DNA from: Chloroflexota bacterium | GTDB lineage: Bacteria; Chloroflexota; Dehalococcoidia; Lucifugimonadales; Lucifugimonadaceae | Assembly (NCBI GenBank): GCA_002717385.1 | Contig: PBDR01000002.1 | Span: forward strand, 1 to 64,000 | DNA length: 64,000 nucleotides | Direction: 5' to 3' | Shown here: piece after piece, positions 11,364 to 19,280 of the stretch | Layout of the letters: every line of letters begins with the position of its first letter | Position numbering within the stretch: the stretch's first letter is position 1 | Translations under genes and position numbers: made by a program | The notes under the pieces: generated by a model | The model's database searches: none | Told to the model about the DNA's origin: nothing | Seen by the model: only the letters and a program-made list of their open reading frames with translations

Positions 11364-12434
11364 TTAATTAATGCTAATGGGTTTGTTTTCAATTGCAGAT
11401 TTTTGTGCCGCTCTTGCAAAAGAATATATTTCTTTGGCTTGATTTCCAGTTAGAAGAACTGTTTTTTTATTTTGGATTCCAGATATAAAATCATGTACAC
11501 CTATTTCAAATGATTTTGCCCAATCTAATTCGAAATCTTTGAAGTTTTCCGAGTAGTAGTGTCCGTTTGAATAAATTTCTAGTGGAGGTTTATTCGACAT
11601 TTTTCCAGAACATCTATTAACCCAAATTATTCCTTTAGTTCCATTTATTTCGATGCATTCATCTTCAGGGAAATAGTCAGAATTCACTTGAAATTTTGAT
11701 GAGAAAGTTGCATCCCATGATCCATAAATATTTTTTCTTTTATATTTCCAACTTATTAATGATGGTGATTCTAAAATCATATCATTTGAGGTCTTTGTTT
11801 CTCCGATCCAAGAAAAAACTTGATCTATTTCCCCGATTAAATATCTTGCGATAGTGAAAATATGATAACCATAATCGAAAATAATTCTTCCTCCCCCACT
11901 TTGTTTTTCGTCTGCTCTCCATATATTTGAAGATGTTGGAATTTTCCAACCAAATTTTTCTGACCCGTGAATAGATTTAATTCTTATAGAAATTGGGTCT
12001 CCAATTTTCCCTTCAGCAAGTATTTTTTTAGCTTTGGTAATAGGTGGGTAATATACAAAATTTTCAAAAACTCTAAAAATTTTATTTGATTTTGATGCAC
12101 TTATGATCATTTTTTTACATTCATCTAAAGAGATTGCCATGGGTTTTTGAACTGAAACATGTTTACCAGCTTTAAGGGCTTCTATTGTCATTTTTGCATG
12201 TAAATTGTGTGGTGTTATTATATCGACTACATCAACCTCTTCATTTTTTATTAGATCTTTGTAGTCTGTATATTGATATTTAGCTCCCCATTTTTTGCTC
12301 ATTTTAGTTGAGTTATTTTTATTAATATCTGCTACAGCTAAAATTTTAGAATCATTATGAGAAATATAACCCTTAGCGTGAAGGTCTGATATGTTTCCTG
12401 CTCCAATTATTCCTATTTTTAGATATGGAGTCAT
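11364..12434 (-). CDS. Gfo/Idh/MocA family oxidoreductase
   Basis: GIIGAGNISDLHAKGY; EALKAGKHVSVQKPMA (QKP variant of the EKP motif). Confidence 0.9.
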   Translation of the reverse strand: MTPYLKIGIIGAGNISDLHAKGYISHNDSKILAVADINKNNSTKMSKKWGAKYQYTDYKDLIKNEEVDVVDIITPHNLHAKMTIEALKAGKHVSVQKPMAISLDECKKMIISASKSNKIFRVFENFVYYPPITKAKKILAEGKIGDPISIRIKSIHGSEKFGWKIPTSSNIWRADEKQSGGGRIIFDYGYHIFTIARYLIGEIDQVFSWIGETKTSNDMILESPSLISWKYKRKNIYGSWDATFSSKFQVNSDYFPEDECIEINGTKGIIWVNRCSGKMSNKPPLEIYSNGHYYSENFKDFELDWAKSFEIGVHDFISGIQNKKTVLLTGNQAKEIYSFARAAQKSAIENKPISIN

Positions 12435-12436
12435 TT

Positions 12437-13582
12437 TTACCAGTTTGTATGTGAACCATCTTCACGATGAGGATGAGGAGCTTCCCAAAATTTAAAAGGT
12501 TCATTCAATTTATTTTCATCTACTTCAATCCCTAGACCTGGTTTATTTGATACTTTATAGCCATTTCCTTCAAATAAAACTTGTTCAGGAAATATATCAA
12601 AATCTGGATTTTCAGCTCTTTCCATATTTATTTCTAGCCAAGAAAAATTAGGTACAGCAGCACCGAGATGTACGGAAGCTGCTGTACATATAGGACCTAG
12701 TGGGTTATGAGGCATTAAATCAATATAATGTGCTTCAGACCAACCTGCCACTTTCATTGATTCTGTAAATCCTCCAACATTACATATGTCTACTCTTGCA
12801 TAATTTGTTATTCCTCGTTCTATATATGGTAGGAATTGCCATTTCGAAGCAAACTCTTCTCCTATTGCAAATGGAACATCTGTCATTTTTCTAAGGGTTT
12901 CATATGCTTCAGGAGTTTCGTCACGTATAGGTTCTTCTAGGAAATCTAATGTGTGTGAAGGCATCATCTGACAAAATGAAGCTGTTTCAGCTACAGATAG
13001 TCTATGATGATAATCAACTCCCATAATTGCTTGATTTCCCAATTCTTCTCGAGCTTTAATTAACCATTCAGAAGAATTTGCTATAGATTCTCTTGGTTCG
13101 AATAACCCACTATTTTGTATGTCCATATTATCGTATGATAATCTGAAAGCATTAATTCCTATATTCATAAATTCTTTTGCTTGTTCTATCATTTCTGGTC
13201 CATATGGTCCTTCAGTTGTTGCGAAAACTGGAATCTTGTTTCTGTGTTTACCACCAAGTAAATCGTAGACAGGTACACCTAATTTTTTCCCTACAACGTC
13301 ATGTAGTGCTATATCTAGAGCTGAAATAGCTGCAGTTAATGTTCTACCACCTTCAAAATATTGGCTCCTATACATTTCTTGCCATAACGCACCACGATTT
13401 AGAGGATCTTTACCGATCAAAAATTCTCTATAGTGTTCTATAATTCCTTTTACTCCTAATTCCCTTCCTGAAAACCCAGATTCTCCCCATCCATATATTC
13501 CTTCATCAGTTTCAATCTTTACAAGCATTTGATTTCTTCTTCCAACCCAAACTGCAAATGGTTTTACTTCTGTTATTTTCAT
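12437..13582 (-). CDS. Enolase-superfamily (mandelate racemase/GalD-like) dehydratase, copy A
   Basis: VDYHHR, FLEEPIRDE, GEEFASKW, MPHNPLGP blocks match the D-galactonate-dehydratase-like subgroup. Confidence 0.88.
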   Translation of the reverse strand: MKITEVKPFAVWVGRRNQMLVKIETDEGIYGWGESGFSGRELGVKGIIEHYREFLIGKDPLNRGALWQEMYRSQYFEGGRTLTAAISALDIALHDVVGKKLGVPVYDLLGGKHRNKIPVFATTEGPYGPEMIEQAKEFMNIGINAFRLSYDNMDIQNSGLFEPRESIANSSEWLIKAREELGNQAIMGVDYHHRLSVAETASFCQMMPSHTLDFLEEPIRDETPEAYETLRKMTDVPFAIGEEFASKWQFLPYIERGITNYARVDICNVGGFTESMKVAGWSEAHYIDLMPHNPLGPICTAASVHLGAAVPNFSWLEINMERAENPDFDIFPEQVLFEGNGYKVSNKPGLGIEVDENKLNEPFKFWEAPHPHREDGSHTNW

Positions 13583-13600
13583 AATTTTATTTCCTTATAA

Positions 13601-14755
13601 TTACCAATTTGTATGTGATCCATCTTTTCTTTTTAAGTGCGGAGATTCTGCAAATTGGAATGGTTCAGTTAGTGAAGCTTCATCAACATCGACACCTAAG
13701 CCTGGTTGATTAAGTACAGTTACTTTTCCTGGAATAATTTCCGGTTGAACAGGGAACACTTCTTTTGAGTAAAATCCAGTACTTTCTCCTGAAGATTCTC
13801 TAATTTCTAACCAAGAAAAATTTGGCGTCGCCATAGCCATATGTGAAGTTGCAGCTACACATATGGGTCCTAAAGGATTATGAGGCATTAAATCAATATA
13901 ATGAGCTTCTGCCCAGCCAGCTACCTTCATTGCTTCAGTAATACCTCCAATGTTACATATGTCTACTCTTGCATAATTTGTTAACCCTTTTTCTATATAC
14001 GGTAGGAATTGCCATTTCGAAGCGAATTCTTCTCCTATTGCAAAAGGCATAGGTGTCATTTTGCGCAGAGCTTCATAAGCTTCAGGAGTTTCGTCACGTA
14101 TAGGCTCTTCTAGGAAATCCAAAGTGTGTGAAGGCATCATTTGACAAAATGATGCAGCTTCAGCTACAGATAGCCTATGATGATAATCTGTTCCAATAAC
14201 TGGTCTATTACCAACAGCTTCTCTAACTTTAATTATACCTTCTGCTGAGTCTGCTATAGATTCTCTTGGTTCATAAATATCTTCCTTAAGCTCAGCTTCG
14301 TAACTCCTACCTATTCTGAAACATTTAAATCCTTCAGAAATCATCTTTTTTGCTGAATCTACCATCTCATCTGAAGAATTACCACCTCCACTAGCAAAAG
14401 TAGGGACCCAATTACGATGTTTACCACCAATTAAATCATAAACAGGGACTCCAATTTTTTTACCTACTATATCGTATAAAGCGATATCTATTGCTGAAAT
14501 GGCTGCAGTTAAAGTTCTTCCACCTTCAAAATATTGACTTCTATACATTTCTTGCCATAAGGCGGCACGATTCATGGGATTTTTACCTATTAGCCATTCT
14601 CTATAGTGTTCTACAATTCCTTTTACTCCGAGTTCTCTGCTTGATAAACCTGATTCACCCCATCCATATATCCCTTCATTGGTCTCTACTTTAACTAGCA
14701 TTTGATTTCGTGTTCCTACCCAAACAGGGAAAGGTTTAATATCAGTTATATGCAT
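13601..14755 (-). CDS. Enolase-superfamily (mandelate racemase/GalD-like) dehydratase, copy B
   Basis: Tandem paralog of 12437-13582 with the same metal and catalytic blocks (TDYHHR, FLEEPIRDE, GEEFASKW, MPHNPLGP). Confidence 0.88.
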   Translation of the reverse strand: MHITDIKPFPVWVGTRNQMLVKVETNEGIYGWGESGLSSRELGVKGIVEHYREWLIGKNPMNRAALWQEMYRSQYFEGGRTLTAAISAIDIALYDIVGKKIGVPVYDLIGGKHRNWVPTFASGGGNSSDEMVDSAKKMISEGFKCFRIGRSYEAELKEDIYEPRESIADSAEGIIKVREAVGNRPVIGTDYHHRLSVAEAASFCQMMPSHTLDFLEEPIRDETPEAYEALRKMTPMPFAIGEEFASKWQFLPYIEKGLTNYARVDICNIGGITEAMKVAGWAEAHYIDLMPHNPLGPICVAATSHMAMATPNFSWLEIRESSGESTGFYSKEVFPVQPEIIPGKVTVLNQPGLGVDVDEASLTEPFQFAESPHLKRKDGSHTNW

Positions 14756-14876
14756 TTTTTGCCCTTATATTAATTTGAATTTATGGTTAATTAATACCAT
14801 TAATTTAGAAGAATAATTTATTGAGTTCTAAGTTCAAGACTATTATATAGAGCAAATATTAGATTTTATTGTACTA

Positions 14877-16550
14877 TTGAGAAATAACAGTTCTAATTAC
14901 GGATTTTTTCATCGGTGGATATTAATGGGATTTCGGGATCATATTAAAACAAAAATTCATGCATGGGCGATGTATGACTGGGCGAATTCTGCTTTTGCTA
15001 CTTCTGCGGCAGTAGCCATAGTCCCCGTATATTTTGTAAGTTTATTTAAGGCTTCTTTTGGTGATTCTATAGAATTTTTTGGGTTTAATTTTACCGGTTC
15101 ATCAATATGGGCTGTAGCTGTAGCTTTTTCTGCTTTATCTATAGCTATTGTAGGACCAATTTTAGGAGAGATATCTGATAGAGAAGGTAAAACACAAAGG
15201 TTTTTATTTATTTTTACCATTGTTGGTTCTTTAGCAACTTTTTTATGTATATTTACTACTTTTTGGGGTCCTGGGTGGTTGTGGTTATTATTTTGTTTTT
15301 CAATAGCATCATTTGGTTTTCTAGGATCTTGTTTATTCATAAATTCTTTGATGACATCTATTTCAGAAAAAAAAGATTACGATAGAGTTTCAAGTTTGGG
15401 ATATGCATATGGATATATTGGTGGTGGAATTTTATTAGTATTTCATTTAGGAGTAATTTTTTTCACCCAAGATACTGATATCGAAGATACTATTGTACGT
15501 TTCAGTATTGCTTCAGTAGGGATATGGTGGTTTTTATGGTCCTTATGGACATTCTGGAGTATTCCTGAAACAAAACCGAAACCTCGAAAAAATAAAGAAA
15601 AATTTAACTTTTTATCATCTCTTAAACAAATTTCTACTATTCCGATGCTACTACCTTTTTTTATTGCCTTTTTTTTATTTAATGAAGGAATTCAAACTGT
15701 TTTGTCTGTTTCAGGAGCGTATGGAGCAGATGTTTTAGGAATAGATTTAATAGTTAACATGGCTTTAATAGTAATCGTTCAATTAGTTGCTGCACCAGGG
15801 GCAATATTTTTTGGTTGGCTTGCTAATAAATGGGGGTCAAAAAATTCACTTTTAGTTACTTTAGTTGGATGGATTGTTGTGGTTTTTTTAGCATTAAGCT
15901 TTGCTCCTTTATCTCCTGATTCAAAAGATGATTATGATGTTATATTGAAAACTGAAGGGTCAGGAGCTTATATGGTTGAGATGCCAAAAGGGGAAAAATT
16001 ATCAGTCGATTATAAAACTAGTACAATTCCTTTGATTTTACGTAATGGTAACAAAATTATTGAAGGAGATGTCTTATATCTTTTAGATGAAGTGGACGGA
16101 ATTGAAGGTATAAATTTTTCTATATTGGTGGTTGGAGGAAAATTGGATAATTATTTCGCTATTGGAGGAGATCATCCTAGCTCTTTAGAAGGAAATTTTT
16201 TGGAAAAATGGTCGTTATTAGTTAGAACCATTTTATGGAAGCCTCTGAATTTGGATGTTACCTACCAATGGATAATTTTAGGATTATTAGTTGGTATGTT
16301 TATGGGAGGTTCTCAAGCATTATCTAGATCATATTTTGCATCACTAATACCTTTAGATAAATCAGGAGAACTTTTCGGATATTTTTCTACTGTAGGAAGA
16401 ATTTCAACAGTGGTAGGTCCTTTCTTGTATTTTGGAGCTGTAGGCTTAGCTAATCAGAGGACAGGAGTTTTTATTATATCGATTTTGATTCTTCTAGGTA
16501 CAATATTATTGAAATGGCCATTTTTACTTCGTATAAAAGATGATGACTGA
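14877..16550 (+). CDS. MFS transporter, UMF1-like, with a large hydrophilic insertion
   Basis: AMYDWANSAFATS signature of UMF1-type MFS; soluble segment about 15915-16260. Start may be TTG 14877 or ATG 14925. Confidence 0.85.
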   Translation: MRNNSSNYGFFHRWILMGFRDHIKTKIHAWAMYDWANSAFATSAAVAIVPVYFVSLFKASFGDSIEFFGFNFTGSSIWAVAVAFSALSIAIVGPILGEISDREGKTQRFLFIFTIVGSLATFLCIFTTFWGPGWLWLLFCFSIASFGFLGSCLFINSLMTSISEKKDYDRVSSLGYAYGYIGGGILLVFHLGVIFFTQDTDIEDTIVRFSIASVGIWWFLWSLWTFWSIPETKPKPRKNKEKFNFLSSLKQISTIPMLLPFFIAFFLFNEGIQTVLSVSGAYGADVLGIDLIVNMALIVIVQLVAAPGAIFFGWLANKWGSKNSLLVTLVGWIVVVFLALSFAPLSPDSKDDYDVILKTEGSGAYMVEMPKGEKLSVDYKTSTIPLILRNGNKIIEGDVLYLLDEVDGIEGINFSILVVGGKLDNYFAIGGDHPSSLEGNFLEKWSLLVRTILWKPLNLDVTYQWIILGLLVGMFMGGSQALSRSYFASLIPLDKSGELFGYFSTVGRISTVVGPFLYFGAVGLANQRTGVFIISILILLGTILLKWPFLLRIKDDD

Positions 16551-17604
16551 AAGATTTAAAGAATTAATAGTTTCTGGATCTGAATTTGAAATGGGTAGGC
16601 AAATAGGTGAGGAATGTAAAGAGCAAATAAAAGATTTAGTACAAATTACTTTACAAAGATTTAATTTGAGTTCGAAAAAAATTATTTCTCTAAATCAAGC
16701 AATTGACTTGGTTAATAAAATAATAGATTCTTCGGGAGAATTTTTAGAGATTGAATTTAATGAACTTAAGGGTATTTCTGAATCTGCAGATGTACAGTTT
16801 GAAGAACTAATGATACTTAATTGTAGAAATATGCTTGGTTCAATTCCTGATGGATGTACATCTGTCTTAGTATCTTCAGAAAGATCAAGTGAGGAAAGTT
16901 CTATAGCTGGTCAAAACTGGGACAATGATCCATTAATGAGAGATTATTCTATAGTATTGACCAGAATACCTAAAGATAAATCTAAAAATATAACTTGGAC
17001 TCAACCTGGATTGTCAGCATATATGGGTATAAATTCAGAAGGAACAGCGATATGTATGAATGCTTTAAATGGACCTGTTGATACCAAAGGTATTCCTTGG
17101 TATTTTATTGTAAGAAAGATTTTTGATACTACAGGGATCAAAGAAATAAAAGATATATTAAAAAATATTACTCCTGCGATTTCAGCTAACGCAGCGATTG
17201 TTACAAATGAAGGTCCAGTTAATTTTGAATTAACTCCTTCAAAAATTAGATATATAGAACCAACAGAAGGTTTAATTGTGCATACAAATCATTGTGTTCA
17301 TAATGATTTAGTAATTAATAATATCGATTTCAAAGATAAGATTTACGGACAGTCTTTTGATAGAAAAATTAGATCCGAGGATGTTTTATCCAATATCAAT
17401 AATCTTTCATTAGAAAATATTAAATCAGTTCTTTCTGATCATGTTGGTTTTCCGACATCTATATGTAGGCATGAGAATAGTGATAAGCTAACTGGATGGC
17501 AGAAAAGTGTAATTTCTCTAATAATGTTGCCAGAATCAGGTCAGCTACACATATCTGCTGGTAATCCTTGCGAAAAAGAATACGAGGTATATTTCCTAAA
17601 TTAG
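16540..17604 (+). CDS. C45 family autoproteolytic acyltransferase/hydrolase
   Basis: DGCTSVLVSSE (N-terminal nucleophile Cys after processing), GQNWDNDP, GLSAYMGINSEGTAICMNAL. Confidence 0.8.
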   Translation: MMTERFKELIVSGSEFEMGRQIGEECKEQIKDLVQITLQRFNLSSKKIISLNQAIDLVNKIIDSSGEFLEIEFNELKGISESADVQFEELMILNCRNMLGSIPDGCTSVLVSSERSSEESSIAGQNWDNDPLMRDYSIVLTRIPKDKSKNITWTQPGLSAYMGINSEGTAICMNALNGPVDTKGIPWYFIVRKIFDTTGIKEIKDILKNITPAISANAAIVTNEGPVNFELTPSKIRYIEPTEGLIVHTNHCVHNDLVINNIDFKDKIYGQSFDRKIRSEDVLSNINNLSLENIKSVLSDHVGFPTSICRHENSDKLTGWQKSVISLIMLPESGQLHISAGNPCEKEYEVYFLN

Positions 17605-17612
17605 TAAAAATT

Positions 17613-17688
17613 TGGCGCCCCTGAGATGATTCGAACATCCGACTTGCAGTTTAGGAAACTGCCGCTCTATCCTCTGAGCTACAGGGGC
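17613..17688 (-). tRNA. tRNA-Arg(CCT)
   Basis: Reverse complement GCCCCTGTAGCTCAGAGGATAGAGCGGCAGTTTCCTAAACTGC...GTTCGAATC...CAGGGGCGCCA: 7-bp acceptor stem, anticodon loop TTCCTAA, encoded CCA. Confidence 0.95.
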
Positions 17689-17821
17689 ATGAAAACATTT
17701 TACATTTATATTGGTAGTAACTAAATAAAACTTAACAATATATTATTTAAGTCTTCACAATTTTAGTAGATTTTCGCATAAAATGTTTAGTATACATTGA
17801 ATAGTATATAGAGGGTTTCGT

Positions 17822-17947
17822 TTGAAAAAACAAAAAATTAATTTTGAACTTTCTGAAAGATTGTCTACGTTATATACTGAGGCAGTTTATGATGTAATCC
17901 GCGAAATGAAATTCAAAAACATGGTGGAATTTAGCTTTAGGGGATAA
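17822..17947 (+). pseudogene. Truncated RraA-like N-terminal fragment (41 aa)
   Basis: TTG ORF translating to MKKQKINFELSERLSTLYTEAVYDVIREMKFKNMVEFSFRG*. The LSERLxxLYTxAVYDVxREM segment looks like the N-terminus of RraA-family proteins; the remainder is absent. Confidence 0.45.
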
Positions 17948-17950
17948 AAA

Positions 17951-19159
17951 ATGAAAATAACAAAAGTTGAAACTATTACATCTAAAGAATTTAATCAAGT
18001 ATGTTGGGTAAGAATTTACACTGACAACGGAAAGATAGGTTTAGGTGAAACTTGGTATTTACCCCAATCTGTGGCTATGGTAATACATGAATTATTTGCT
18101 CCTCAACTAATTGGTTTAAATCCTATTAATAAAGATGAAATATGGACAAAGTTATTCAACTTAATGAGTGTATTTACATATTCTGGATCAGAGTTAAGGG
18201 CTCTTTCTGCGATAGATATTGCTTTATGGGATATTGTTGGGCAACAATTTGAAGAACCTATTTACAATTTACTTGGAGGTAAGGTCAGGGATAAAGTAAA
18301 AATCTATAATACTATTGGTAGCTATGGAGATTATCAGGATAATGAATTCGAGCAAAAAGATCCTGTAGGTTTAGCCCAAAGTTTGTTAGATGAAGGGATA
18401 GATGTGATGAAATGTTATTACATGGCACCTTATTCAGAATCTCATGGGGGAAATTTTATTTCATCTAAAGAAATCAAAGAAGCTCTTAAACCTCTTGCTC
18501 TTCAAAGGAAACATCTAGGAGATAAAATCGAAATAGCTCACGATGGAGCTGGAGCATGGCAATTGGCTCCTGCAATTAAGATTGTCAAGGCTATGGATGA
18601 ATATAATATTTTTTGGCAAGAAGAGATGATTCAACCATTAAATATAGAAACCCATTTGAAATTATCAAAAGAAACTGATACGCCTATTTGTGCTGCCGAG
18701 AGATTGATGACGAGATGGGGATTTAGGGAATATATTGAAAAAGGAGCTGCCGAGATTGTAATGCCAGACTTAATTTGGACAGGAGGAATAACAGAAACAA
18801 AAAAAATTGCTGATTATGCTCAGGTATATCAAACACCAATTGCTCCACATGACTGGACTGGACCAGTTAATGTTTTTGCTTGTGCTCATATTTCTTTTAG
18901 TTCTCAAAATGTTATGCTACAGGAAACTAATCGTGCATATTACAAAGGTTGGTATGATAAATTCATCGAACCAAATATTAATATTAAGGATGGCTATATA
19001 TTACCGCCTAATGAGCCTGGATTAGGCACCAGATTGTCCCAGAAAATGTTTGATAGAAATGATTTAGATATACGATTTACAACAGAAAAATCGCATTGGA
19101 ATGTAGTAGGTTTTATAGATCCTTCTCAAAAAGTTTCGAATTATTTTTCAAAGAAATAA
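17951..19159 (+). CDS. Enolase-superfamily (mandelate racemase/muconate lactonizing) protein, third paralog
   Basis: 402 aa; LSAIDIALWDIVGQ, EIAHDGAGAW, WQEEMIQP, AAERLMTRW, IAPHDWTGPVN. Confidence 0.88.
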   Translation: MKITKVETITSKEFNQVCWVRIYTDNGKIGLGETWYLPQSVAMVIHELFAPQLIGLNPINKDEIWTKLFNLMSVFTYSGSELRALSAIDIALWDIVGQQFEEPIYNLLGGKVRDKVKIYNTIGSYGDYQDNEFEQKDPVGLAQSLLDEGIDVMKCYYMAPYSESHGGNFISSKEIKEALKPLALQRKHLGDKIEIAHDGAGAWQLAPAIKIVKAMDEYNIFWQEEMIQPLNIETHLKLSKETDTPICAAERLMTRWGFREYIEKGAAEIVMPDLIWTGGITETKKIADYAQVYQTPIAPHDWTGPVNVFACAHISFSSQNVMLQETNRAYYKGWYDKFIEPNINIKDGYILPPNEPGLGTRLSQKMFDRNDLDIRFTTEKSHWNVVGFIDPSQKVSNYFSKK

Positions 19160-19191
19160 GAATAACAAAATTTATATAGTTTTTTTCGATT

Positions 19192-19210
19192 CAAAAAGTT
19201 TCACTTTTTG
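19192..19210. other. Perfect 8-bp inverted repeat (CAAAAAGT-TTC-ACTTTTTG) in the intergenic gap
   Basis: Stem arms read directly; no clean downstream T-tract on +, so terminator function is uncertain. Confidence 0.45.
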
Positions 19211-19280
19211 CATAAAAAACGATAAACTTCTTTTCGTAATTAGATTTTGAAAAAGACTAAATTTTTGGAGAAATATGTAA

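Noticed and set aside
14957-15340. 127-aa minus-strand ORF
   Set aside because: Antisense to the UMF1 transporter TM region; a codon-bias artefact without family features.
19192-19210. Hairpin considered as a rho-independent terminator after the enolase-like gene
   Set aside because: The stem is A/T-rich and not followed by a U-tract on the plus strand, so reported only as an inverted repeat.
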